NCBI GenBank assembly: GCA_927435855.1
Contig: CAKMJZ010000053.1
Span: 1 to 40,707 of the forward strand
DNA length: 40,707 bases
From: an uncultured Erysipelotrichaceae bacterium
GTDB lineage: Bacteria; Bacillota_I; Bacilli_A; Erysipelotrichales; Erysipelotrichaceae
Direction: 5' to 3'
Shown here: positions 26,668-35,382 of the stretch, piece by piece
Position numbering within the stretch: position 1 is the stretch's first letter
Layout: the number at the start of each line of letters is the position of its first letter
Notes under the pieces: model-generated
Told to the model about the DNA's origin: nothing
What the model saw: the letters and a program-made list of their open reading frames with translations, nothing else
Database searches by the model: none
Translations under genes and position numbers: made by a program

Positions 26668-27147
26668 ATGATTTCTGAAGCAATAAGACTACTAAAAACC
26701 AAAAAGCTGATGTTGCAAGGATTATTCTTCTTTGCTTTCTTTATGGTTATTTATACGATGATTGACGGATTTAACTTAAGCTATCAAGCAATGACACAAC
26801 AATACGGGTCCTATCTGGTTGCAACTAATATATCTCTCAATATAGCGATGGCTTCATTAAGTGCATTATTATTGAACTTAAGCACAGCAATGGCAACATT
26901 GAAAGGTAAGGATAGCAAAGGTTCTAACCTAAGTTTCGCTTCCGTATTATTTGGTATATTGACCTATGGTTGTACACCATGTGTCATCGCTTTCTTTGCA
27001 AGTGTAGGTATTGCCTTTTCGGTTATTGCCCTGCCTTTAGCCGGACTTCCTTATAAATTGATATCACTGTTGCTCATTGTCATCGGAATCTTATGGACAC
27101 TTCGCGAAATCAAATTCGGACAGTGCAAAGTCAAATATTCAAACTAA
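26668..27147 (+). CDS. Membrane protein with a conserved-looking CTPC motif
   Basis: 159 aa, 4 TMs, FGILTYGCTPCVIAFFAS; RBS ATGAGGG. Confidence 0.6.
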   Translation: MISEAIRLLKTKKLMLQGLFFFAFFMVIYTMIDGFNLSYQAMTQQYGSYLVATNISLNIAMASLSALLLNLSTAMATLKGKDSKGSNLSFASVLFGILTYGCTPCVIAFFASVGIAFSVIALPLAGLPYKLISLLLIVIGILWTLREIKFGQCKVKYSN

Positions 27148-27176
27148 AACCACTTCTTGCGAAGTGGTTTTTTGTT
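27147..27176. terminator. Shared bidirectional terminator between convergent genes
   Basis: AAACCACTTC-TTGC-GAAGTGGTTT, with T-run on + and A-run/T-run complement on minus. Confidence 0.9.
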
Positions 27177-27177
27177 A

Positions 27178-28563
27178 TTAAGGAATGTATAGATCTGATG
27201 GTGTTGTAATCTGTATGATTTCACCGGTAATCTTTTTATCCGAGTAAACATAAGTAATTGTTACATAGTAAGTTTGATTTGCTTCCAAATACTCACCGAA
27301 ATCCCCATTATTGTATATTGTCTTATTATCGATTATCCAATAATTCTTAGTAGAATCCGTAATCCAAGCCAGAGAACCATCCTCAGGATACGAAGGGGAG
27401 CTGTTGTTCTTCGAAATGACTACCTTGTACCCTTGTAATGTGTTGCTTGTTTCCTTGGTCCAAATCAATTTAACAGTTGGGCCATTAATTGTAGCGTTGA
27501 CATCGATATCCTCTGCTTTCAATGTTGGCTCACTTCCCGGTGTATATAGAGTTGACGGTGTTTTTATTAATACTGGTTGAGTAGTTATTTTTTCATCTTT
27601 ATATACATACGTGATACTGAAATAATAGTCAGTATCCGCTTTTAAGTATCCCCCGATGTCCCCACCGTTGTACATCGTTTTGTTATCAACATAAGTATAA
27701 TTCATATTTCTATCGGTAATCCACTTCAAATATCCATCATCTGGATAGGTAGGATTCGGATTATTCTTTGAGATAACCACTTTATACCCTTGAAGCTTGA
27801 CACTTGGTTCTTTTGTCCATAACAGTTTAAATCCGGTATCCTTTAGAATAACCTCGAGCTTAAGACTTTCAGGAAGCAACGGTTCAGAGCTTTCAGCACT
27901 AAAAGTAGAAGGCGTTTTAAACTTCACCGCATCCGTAGTCACTTTCTTATCTTTGTAAACATAAGTAATCGCAAAATAATAATAAGTGTCAGCGGCTAGA
28001 ACACTGCCGAAATCCCCATTGTTATAGGACTTTGAGTTATCCAAAATCATCCAGGTCGTATATCGGTCGGTTATGTAAGTCAAGTATCCGTTATCAGGGT
28101 ACGAAGGTGTCGTATCTCCTTTTGATATGACGATTTTGTAACCCTGAAAGTTTGTGGATGTATCTTTTGTCCATATCAATTTCAGTGCAGACTCCTTAAG
28201 ATATACTTGAAGTTTTGGTTGAGTCTGTTCGACCGGCTTTGGTTCCACAGGCTTAGGTTCTACAGGTTTAACAACTACCACCGGATCTGGTTTTGGTTCT
28301 TCTTCCTTCACTACAACGATTGGATCTGGTTTCTGTTGCTCGATTTGCTCTTTCAGTTGATCAATTTCATTCTCCAGTTTGGTAATCTTCTCGTCTTGAT
28401 TTTCAACCTTACCTAAAAGTGTACTGACCATTTGGAAAATATCGATTTCACCAGCTGTTACCGTCCGTAAAAAAATCGGACTTAAAAATACAGACAAAAC
28501 GATAGTTGATGCAATCAGATAAATTTTTGTTTTTCTACCAAAAGTGCTAAACTTGTTCTTCAT
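27178..28563 (-). CDS. Membrane-anchored or exported protein: coiled coil, PEPK/V-rich linker and three FN3-like repeats
   Basis: Start set at MKNKF (AAGGAA RBS). N-terminal TM; heptad coiled coil (KVENQDEKITKLENEIDQLKEQIEQQ); KPDP/KPVEP linker; three ~118-aa repeats. Confidence 0.75.
   Translation of the reverse strand: MKNKFSTFGRKTKIYLIASTIVLSVFLSPIFLRTVTAGEIDIFQMVSTLLGKVENQDEKITKLENEIDQLKEQIEQQKPDPIVVVKEEEPKPDPVVVVKPVEPKPVEPKPVEQTQPKLQVYLKESALKLIWTKDTSTNFQGYKIVISKGDTTPSYPDNGYLTYITDRYTTWMILDNSKSYNNGDFGSVLAADTYYYFAITYVYKDKKVTTDAVKFKTPSTFSAESSEPLLPESLKLEVILKDTGFKLLWTKEPSVKLQGYKVVISKNNPNPTYPDDGYLKWITDRNMNYTYVDNKTMYNGGDIGGYLKADTDYYFSITYVYKDEKITTQPVLIKTPSTLYTPGSEPTLKAEDIDVNATINGPTVKLIWTKETSNTLQGYKVVISKNNSSPSYPEDGSLAWITDSTKNYWIIDNKTIYNNGDFGEYLEANQTYYVTITYVYSDKKITGEIIQITTPSDLYIP
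27181..28218 (-). repeat. Three tandem ~118-aa protein repeats (about 354 bp period)
   Basis: WTK motifs at residues ~142, 260 and 379 of the track ORF, each followed by LQGYKVVISKNxxxPSYPxDGYLxWITD...YNNGDFGxYLxAxTYYYxITYVYxDKK. Confidence 0.9.
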
Positions 28564-28772
28564 GATTTCATTTCCTTCCCTATCAAAGTTAAACGACAAG
28601 TATTACTATTTACTTAATCGTATCATATTATATATTTTTGAAAAGAAGAAAATAATTTCAAAACGTGACAAATGTGTCAAGCTATTTTATGATGTTCATG
28701 ACTTAAAATTGACACTATTCATTATTGGTTGAACATTAGTAAAATTTGGATCTTTAACCAAGTAAACGCACT

Positions 28773-28798
28773 AAAAAACCACTCTTTTCAAGTGGTTT
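28773..28798 (-). terminator. Terminator of the nqr operon
   Basis: AAACCACT-tgaaaag-AGTGGTTT followed by TTTTAG on the minus strand. Confidence 0.85.
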
Positions 28799-28803
28799 AT
28801 GTA

Positions 28804-29889
28804 CTATGAGAATTTATCAAAGAATACGTGTTCATCTTGAATATCATGTTTCTGTAACACTTTGATACAAGCATTGATCATCCCCGGTGAACCGCATAAA
28901 TAGGCTTCAGCTTCTTTTAAATCTCCGGTCATTCGATCAACTACATCGGTAATCAAACCAACTTCACCTGCCCAGTTTTCTTCAGGTTTTGGATCAGATA
29001 ATGCCGGGATGTATTGGAAATTCGGGAATTCTTCGGACATTTTTACAAACTCTTCAGTATAGAATAAATCTTTAGTCGTTCTAGCCCCAAAGAAATATTT
29101 GACTTTACGAGGCATTCCTTGATCTCTTAGATAATGTAAGATGGAGCGAATCGGTGCTTTACCAGAACCCCCCGCAATACAAATCATATCGCGATCAGAA
29201 TCTTCTTGAAGATAAAAGTGACCGAAAGGACCAGTGACGATAATTGTGTCGCCTAGTTCCAAAGCTTTATGTACAAACGTCGTAGCTTGACCTTTGGGTA
29301 CCATTCGGATAATCATTTCAAGGTGTTCCTTTTCCTTAGGATTAGACGCCATCGAATAAGCACGAATGACTTCAATACCCGGAACACGGATTTGTGCATA
29401 TTGACCTGGTTTAAAGTCGATTTGCTCACCTTCTTTTAATTTAAAGCGAACCAATTTAATGTCATATGTGAGATCTTCGATATAATCGACGACGGTTTCA
29501 TATTCCTTAGCATTTAGCAACACTTCCGGAATTTCGATTTTCATGTCGCCTCGAACTTTTACTTGGCACGACAAACGAACTCCGCTGTCTCGTTCTTCTT
29601 GACTGAGAAAGGGATCTTCGGTTGGCTTGATCTCGCCATCGCCCCCTTCGATCAATCGGAATTTGCACATTCCGCACGTCGCCTTGCCACCGCAAGCCGA
29701 TGGTAAAAAGATTTTATTTTGATTCAGCGAAACCAATACACTGTCATCTCCCATGACGGGAATTTGAGTGTCTTGATTGACAGTGATCATTTTCTCACCA
29801 CTTCCACCCATAAGTTTGTCCACTAAAATCAAAATAAAAGTTATCGTTAATAGTATTCCAATCAGTACGATTGGTACGTAAATATTCAT
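28804..29889 (-). CDS. nqrF: Na+-translocating NADH:quinone reductase subunit F
   Basis: N-terminal TM; 2Fe-2S CGGKATCGMCKF...LSCQ; FAD RAYSMAS; NAD GGSGKAPIRSIL; C-terminal CGSPGMINACIKVL. Confidence 0.93.
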   Translation of the reverse strand: MNIYVPIVLIGILLTITFILILVDKLMGGSGEKMITVNQDTQIPVMGDDSVLVSLNQNKIFLPSACGGKATCGMCKFRLIEGGDGEIKPTEDPFLSQEERDSGVRLSCQVKVRGDMKIEIPEVLLNAKEYETVVDYIEDLTYDIKLVRFKLKEGEQIDFKPGQYAQIRVPGIEVIRAYSMASNPKEKEHLEMIIRMVPKGQATTFVHKALELGDTIIVTGPFGHFYLQEDSDRDMICIAGGSGKAPIRSILHYLRDQGMPRKVKYFFGARTTKDLFYTEEFVKMSEEFPNFQYIPALSDPKPEENWAGEVGLITDVVDRMTGDLKEAEAYLCGSPGMINACIKVLQKHDIQDEHVFFDKFS

Positions 29890-29898
29890 GAGAACCTC

Positions 29899-30477
29899 CT
29901 AAAAGCTCAACCCGGTAAATCCTAGAAACGCAAGTGACAGGATTCCGAGAATGATGAATACGATTCCCTTACCAACCAAGCCACGCGGCACATCACTTTG
30001 GATGGCAGCCATTTTCTCACGGACGCCAGCAACAATGATGATAGCCATCATCCAGCCCAATGAAGAAGCGAAGGAGAAGGTAGCAGTTTGTAGGAAATTG
30101 TAATTACGATTGACAAAGAAAAGTGATACAGCTAAGACCACACAGTTAACTGTGATCAAAGGCAAGAAGATACCGAATGAAGAATAAACTTTGGGTAAGT
30201 ATTTTTCAATAAAGATTTCTAGAATTTGAACGGTTGCGGCGATAGTGATGATAAACACCAACAGCGCCAAGTTTGTAGTATTGGTTGCTTTTAGCAGTAA
30301 ATAAATCGGATAGTTGATAATACCGGTTAATGTAACGACGATAACAACTGCCAAGCCCATCCCTCTGGCATTTTTAACGTTGGTAGAAATGGCGATCAGT
30401 GGGCACATACCCAAAATAAAGGTAAAAGCGATATTGTTATTTAATAATGATGAAATAAAGAGATCAGTTAAGTTCAT
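29899..30477 (-). CDS. nqrE: NqrE/RnfA-type membrane subunit
   Basis: ILGMCPLIAISTNVKNARGMG and FLPLITVNCVVLAVSLFF (paired Cys half-motifs). Confidence 0.93.
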   Translation of the reverse strand: MNLTDLFISSLLNNNIAFTFILGMCPLIAISTNVKNARGMGLAVVIVVTLTGIINYPIYLLLKATNTTNLALLVFIITIAATVQILEIFIEKYLPKVYSSFGIFLPLITVNCVVLAVSLFFVNRNYNFLQTATFSFASSLGWMMAIIIVAGVREKMAAIQSDVPRGLVGKGIVFIILGILSLAFLGFTGLSF

Positions 30478-30488
30478 ATAGTGCCTCC

Positions 30489-31112
30489 TTAAACCGTTTC
30501 ATAATAGTTGATCCACTCGCGAATCAACCATATGAACAACCCTAGAACAAAGAAGCCGCCTGGAGCCAATGCCATAACTGCCCACGTTGGGAAAGTGACT
30601 GGCATAATCTGAATGTTTAACAGAGTTCCAAAAGCTAATAATTCACGAACGACGGATACCAATACTAGCACAAACGTATATCCCATTCCACTGGCAAATC
30701 CGTCGATCAATGAATAACGAACCGGATTGCGGACGGCGAAAGCTTCCGCACGTCCCATAACTATACAGTTGGTAATAATCAGGCCTACATATGCGCCTAA
30801 CGCTTTACTGATAGCCGGAAAATAAGCGGATAAGAACATTTGAACGGCAATAACGAAGGTCGAGATGATAACCATGTAGGTAACCATCCGTACTTTTGGC
30901 GGTATGAAATTTCTAATTAATGAAACTGCTGCTGAACTGGCCATAACGACGAAGGTTACACCCAATCCCATGGCAATCGCATTTTCAACTTTATTAGTGA
31001 CAGCTAGCGCACTGCAAATCCCCAACACAGCCACAACGACCGGGTTATTTCGGGAAACACCGTCTTTCATGATGTTATACCATTTGGTATATTTTAATCG
31101 GATAAGTTTCAT
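30489..31112 (-). CDS. nqrD: NqrD/RnfE-type membrane subunit
   Basis: AVLGICSALAVTNKVENAIAMG and YVGLIITNCIVMGRAEAFA. Confidence 0.93.
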   Translation of the reverse strand: MKLIRLKYTKWYNIMKDGVSRNNPVVVAVLGICSALAVTNKVENAIAMGLGVTFVVMASSAAVSLIRNFIPPKVRMVTYMVIISTFVIAVQMFLSAYFPAISKALGAYVGLIITNCIVMGRAEAFAVRNPVRYSLIDGFASGMGYTFVLVLVSVVRELLAFGTLLNIQIMPVTFPTWAVMALAPGGFFVLGLFIWLIREWINYYETV

Positions 31113-31113
31113 G

Positions 31114-31701
31114 TTACTCTCCTAACTGTGCCAAAGCACTGACACGCTCGGCATAACTGTCGTTAAGCATTTGTTCAAAGGCTTTAGACGTCCGGGTTGC
31201 ACCGGTGATACTGTCCACTTCGTTAGGTTTATTAACTGCAGAGTCAGGAATATTGACTTCTATCTGCGGAACGATCATGATGCCCACATATTTCGCCAAA
31301 TATTTCAAATCTGCGACCACACCACCGAGACCCGGAGTTTCTTCTTGTTGCATAATTCGGATTTGACGAATCGTTTCCTTATCATTTTCCAAGGTGATTA
31401 TTCCAATGATCGGGCCCCAGACACCACCACCGCTAAACTGATAGCTGATACGCCCAGAACTCTTCTCAACATAGAAAGTAAATTCGCCAACTTCTTCAAC
31501 TTTAATGTTTTCATCAAATAACGTTGAAATGTTTCCGGTATTGAATGAAATGTCATTAGCATTTAATACGATCGATTTAAGCTCATTAGCTGCATTAGCA
31601 TCAATAAGAGGGCGCGTCCAAACTTCCATGCCCACAAATACAACGGATGTTAATGTCCCCAGAATCAGAATAAACCACACCATTTTTAAGTAACGTTTCA
31701 T
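31114..31701 (-). CDS. nqrC: NqrC/RnfG-type FMN-binding subunit
   Basis: DSITGATRTSKA is a covalent flavinylation motif; N-terminal TM. Confidence 0.92.
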   Translation of the reverse strand: MKRYLKMVWFILILGTLTSVVFVGMEVWTRPLIDANAANELKSIVLNANDISFNTGNISTLFDENIKVEEVGEFTFYVEKSSGRISYQFSGGGVWGPIIGIITLENDKETIRQIRIMQQEETPGLGGVVADLKYLAKYVGIMIVPQIEVNIPDSAVNKPNEVDSITGATRTSKAFEQMLNDSYAERVSALAQLGE

Positions 31702-32708
31702 TGTGATACCTCCGAGAATTTACGATTGATTTTCATACTGTCAATAATCGGTGCTAGTGCATTCATAATTATGACCGCAAATACGACTCCTTCAGGGAAA
31801 GTCGCAAAGTTGCGAATAATGACTGTAATCAAGGCAATGCCTATACCATAGATGATTTTTGAATATGGATATTTCGGTGCTGTCGATGCGTCTGAGACTA
31901 AGAAGAATGCCGCAAACATGACTCCACCGACTAATAAGGAAAGTAAGGGATCTCTAAATCTCTCAGGCGACAATAATCCTCCAACGAAATTTACGATAAA
32001 TATCGTTGCCAAAAATGACAAGGGGGCTTTCCAATCAACGATTTTCAATATTATTAATAATAAGCCAAGAACAATAATACCTAAACGGAAGGTCTCTCCA
32101 ATTGTCCCCGGTACATTTCCCATTAATAAATCTGTTACTGAATACGGAAATTCAAGCGCTCGGTTAAGCGTTATTAATGGCGTAGCTGTGGCGACGACAT
32201 CTTCTGTAACCGGGTTCAACCATTTTGTCAGCATATTGGGTGGAAAAGCAAAGTATAAAAACAGAATTCCAACAACAGAAGGATGGAATACATTTTTACC
32301 TAATCCGCCGAAGATAGCTTTACCGAAGAATACGCCAAATGTTGAGCCGATAGCAGCCATCCACCAGGTGGCTGTTGGCGGCATCATCAATGCAAATATC
32401 AACGGAACTATAATCCATGCCTTTTCAATGGTTTTTTTGCGAACCTTAGCAAATAGAACTTCGACCAGATATGCAAAAAACACGGATACAGCTGTTATCA
32501 GCAATACATTTAATCCAAAAATATACGTAGCATAAATCAGGAGTACCCCAAGAGAGGAAGCGAATATAATCAGATTTTTCTGTGACATCACCTCGATAGG
32601 GTTTGAGGGTTGAATTGAAGTCATTGGATCACCACTTTCTAATAGAAGCTTTTTCTTAAATGTCAGAATATCTTTCCCGAATATTCGATTTGAGTATATC
32701 ACATTCAT
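31698..32708 (-). CDS. nqrB: NqrB/RnfD-type membrane subunit
   Basis: About 8-10 TMs; GGLGKNVFHPSVVGILFLYFAFP, ATATPLITL flavin-site region, VSDASTAPKYP. Start uncertain (32708 or MTSIQP at 32624). Confidence 0.92.
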   Translation of the reverse strand: MNVIYSNRIFGKDILTFKKKLLLESGDPMTSIQPSNPIEVMSQKNLIIFASSLGVLLIYATYIFGLNVLLITAVSVFFAYLVEVLFAKVRKKTIEKAWIIVPLIFALMMPPTATWWMAAIGSTFGVFFGKAIFGGLGKNVFHPSVVGILFLYFAFPPNMLTKWLNPVTEDVVATATPLITLNRALEFPYSVTDLLMGNVPGTIGETFRLGIIVLGLLLIILKIVDWKAPLSFLATIFIVNFVGGLLSPERFRDPLLSLLVGGVMFAAFFLVSDASTAPKYPYSKIIYGIGIALITVIIRNFATFPEGVVFAVIIMNALAPIIDSMKINRKFSEVSQ

Positions 32709-32973
32709 TTCTCATGTTTAAGTGATATACATTATCGATTAAAATGATAAAAAACCTACTAAATAGTGTAATTTTACGATATTTTCACAATGTCGGTTCT
32801 GTCTCTTCCTAAAGTCAAAAAAAGATACCGAGACTGTGAATCAATCGGCCAATCGTGTGATATTTTTCGATGTTTTATCATTCTATAACAACATTGTAAC
32901 GGATATCGCTGTTTTTTGATAGTGATATTATGGTCTTAGAAATTTATAAAAGTCACTTTTTATATAAAAAATA

Positions 32974-33010
32974 CACCCCTTTCTGTTAGTATGTCTAACA
33001 GAAAGGGGTG
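32974..33010 (-). terminator. Strong terminator of the amino-acid ABC operon
   Basis: Perfect 16-bp stem CACCCCTTTCTGTTAG/CTAACAGAAAGGGGTG, then TATTTTTTATA on the minus strand. Confidence 0.92.
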
Positions 33011-33026
33011 CACTTCACTGAGCGGT

Positions 33027-33746
33027 CTACTCCATGACAAACTCAACAAATTTCTTTAACGAGTCCGTTTGAGGTTTTTCTAGTATTGAAACGGGGCCAT
33101 GCTCTACGATCCGCCCGTCTTCCATAAACAATATATAGTCAGCAACTTTCTTGGCAAATCCTAATTCATGAGTGACAATGACAAACCTCATATTCTTTTC
33201 ACGTAGTTTCAATACAGTTCGCAGTACTTCACGAGTCAGAATCGGGTCAAGCGCGGAGGTTGGTTCATCGAGAAACATAACTTCCGGAGATATGGCTAAG
33301 CTGCGAATAATGGATACCCTTTGAGCTTGCCCCCCAGATAGTTGGCTTGGTTTTTTATTCATATGTTCAACCAGTTCAAACTGAGTTAACAAATCAATCG
33401 CCAATCGCTTAGCATCTTCAGGAGTTTTATTATGAACTTTTTCGAGGACTAGTGTGATATTTCTTAGAGCGGTCAAATGCGGGAACAGATTGTGAGATTG
33501 AAACACGAACCCAATCTTTTTGTAATACTCTTTAGCTTCGGTTTTGATGACATCGATATCGTTGACATGGATATCACCACTATCAGGATCTTCGATTTTG
33601 GACAATAAGCGTAGCAATGTTGACTTCCCTGCTCCACTAGGCCCAATGATCGCGATTGCTTCAGCGTGTTCGAGTTTAAGGGTTAAATCTTGTAGGATAG
33701 CTTTTCCATTGTAGGAATGATTAATGTTGGATAAGTTTATTTTCAT
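33027..33746 (-). CDS. Polar amino-acid ABC transporter ATP-binding protein (GlnQ-like)
   Basis: GPSGAGKSTLLR, SQLSGGQAQRVSI, VMFLDEPTSALDP; ATGA overlap with the permease. Confidence 0.93.
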   Translation of the reverse strand: MKINLSNINHSYNGKAILQDLTLKLEHAEAIAIIGPSGAGKSTLLRLLSKIEDPDSGDIHVNDIDVIKTEAKEYYKKIGFVFQSHNLFPHLTALRNITLVLEKVHNKTPEDAKRLAIDLLTQFELVEHMNKKPSQLSGGQAQRVSIIRSLAISPEVMFLDEPTSALDPILTREVLRTVLKLREKNMRFVIVTHELGFAKKVADYILFMEDGRIVEHGPVSILEKPQTDSLKKFVEFVME

Positions 33747-34480
33747 GCGGACACCTTCTTTTCGATCCATCGAGACAATGCGACCAACGGAATTGTCATT
33801 AGCAGATATGTCACAAACATCAAGAGATATCCTTCTACGTAGAGTAGAAGATTCGCTTGAATGCGATCGATTTGGAAGTATAGTTCTTTTACACCGATGA
33901 CACTAAGCAAACTGCTTCCCTTGATAATGAAGGTCAGATTACCTATCAATGGCGGAAAGATGACTTTTAATATTTGGGGAATAATAATATAGCGATAGGC
34001 TTGTGACTTAGTAAAGCCCAGTACCTGAATGGCTTGATATTGACTGGCTTCAATGGATTCCATCGCGCCTAACAATACACTTTTCATATAGGGAGCCATG
34101 TATAAGCTAAAAGCCAGAATCCCAACGTTTAGGCGGTTACTAATGCCCATTGGTATAGCGATGAAGTAGTACATAGCAATAATAAATACGATCAATGGCG
34201 AGCCGAATACGATTTCATCGAAAATCCGGCCGACATAGCGGAAGAATGGTAATTTTGATACAGATGCTAAGTATAGTACAAATCCGGTGAACATGCTGAA
34301 GAAGAGTGAGGCCAAACTGATATAAAGCGTCAAAAGCCAGCTCTGGAAAATTTCCGGACCGGCTGGCCATAGACGTGTCATATCAAAGTTTTCTTTTCCT
34401 GGGTAGGAGTAGGCTATAAAGAAGATTAATAATCCATATAGCGCTAATGCAAGCAGGAAATGAATACTTTTTTTAATCAT
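33743..34480 (-). CDS. Polar amino-acid ABC transporter permease
   Basis: HisM/GlnP-like TM topology and EAA loop (GFTKSQAYRYIIIPQILKVIFPPLIGN). Confidence 0.9.
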   Translation of the reverse strand: MIKKSIHFLLALALYGLLIFFIAYSYPGKENFDMTRLWPAGPEIFQSWLLTLYISLASLFFSMFTGFVLYLASVSKLPFFRYVGRIFDEIVFGSPLIVFIIAMYYFIAIPMGISNRLNVGILAFSLYMAPYMKSVLLGAMESIEASQYQAIQVLGFTKSQAYRYIIIPQILKVIFPPLIGNLTFIIKGSSLLSVIGVKELYFQIDRIQANLLLYVEGYLLMFVTYLLMTIPLVALSRWIEKKVSA

Positions 34481-35291
34481 TGGATGTTAAGAATAAATCA
34501 AAACCTTCTTCAAGCAAGTATTCGGATAAAAGGATCGGATCGTACTTTTCGCGCAGACGAGTATTAACACCTTCAGATTCCATTGTAGCAATGAATTCGT
34601 TAGCTTTTTGAAGAAGTTCAGTATTTCCCTTCTTGACGCCCATGCCAATCGGATTGACTTGCAAAGCATTTAAGAACAGAACGGTTGATGCCGGATTAGC
34701 CTTTTGATTACTTGCAGCAGCCAGTAAACTTAATACTGTAGCTTGAGCAGCTCCGGTAGTAACTTCAATTACAGCCAGTGCAGCACTGTCAGTTTCAATA
34801 GCAGTTCCAGGATTAGCAGCTTTAGAAGTAGGGATATCCAAGAATACTGTACCTTTTTGACCAGCGAATTTAACGCCGTCAAACGCTAATACATCTTCTA
34901 TGGTTTGAATGTTATTGGATTCTACGAACGTTTTGTTCACTAGTGTGACCAACGGGAAGTAAACATAAGGATTGGTGAAGTCAATAGTTTCTTGACGTGC
35001 CGGAGTGATGGACATCGATGCGATGATGATATCGATTTCCCCTGTTTGTAAGGATGTAATCAATGAACCAAACGGTAAGTCAATAATTTCAATTTCACGA
35101 CCCATAAATTCGCCAAGTTCTTTGGCAATGTCTACGCTTATACCACTTGGATTGCTAGAGGAATCTACCGTTTCAAATGGCGGATAGCGAAGATCCATAC
35201 CTACTTTCAAGGTCGGTAGTTCTTCTTTGGGTGCGCAAGCAGATAATGCGAGCAAGATGACAGATATAATGAGGATGAGTGATTTTTTCAT
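34473..35291 (-). CDS. Amino-acid ABC transporter substrate-binding lipoprotein
   Basis: Lipobox LLALSAC; KVGMDLRYPPFETVD...ELGEFMGREIEIIDLPFGSLITSLQTGEIDIIIASMSITPAR. Confidence 0.92.
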   Translation of the reverse strand: MKKSLILIISVILLALSACAPKEELPTLKVGMDLRYPPFETVDSSSNPSGISVDIAKELGEFMGREIEIIDLPFGSLITSLQTGEIDIIIASMSITPARQETIDFTNPYVYFPLVTLVNKTFVESNNIQTIEDVLAFDGVKFAGQKGTVFLDIPTSKAANPGTAIETDSAALAVIEVTTGAAQATVLSLLAAASNQKANPASTVLFLNALQVNPIGMGVKKGNTELLQKANEFIATMESEGVNTRLREKYDPILLSEYLLEEGFDLFLTSND

Positions 35292-35322
35292 GTTAAGGGT
35301 TTCCTTTTCTAATCGTAAATAC

Positions 35323-35351
35323 AGTATACGTATAATACGCTATCGTTTCAA
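35323..35351 (-). promoter_or_regulatory. Promoter of the amino-acid ABC operon: TTGAAA-N17-TATACT
   Basis: -35 at 35351-35346, -10 at 35328-35323, 17-bp spacer. Confidence 0.7.
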
Positions 35352-35382
35352 TCAAAATGATTTTATACAATTTAATTGATTA

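Noticed and set aside
31852-32535. 227-aa plus-strand ORF
   Set aside because: Fully antisense to the well-supported nqrB gene; composition reflects the complementary strand and no RBS or family match is seen.
32974-33010. 16-bp perfect inverted repeat as a possible transposon end
   Set aside because: Single hairpin with a U-tract right after an operon end; best explained as a terminator.
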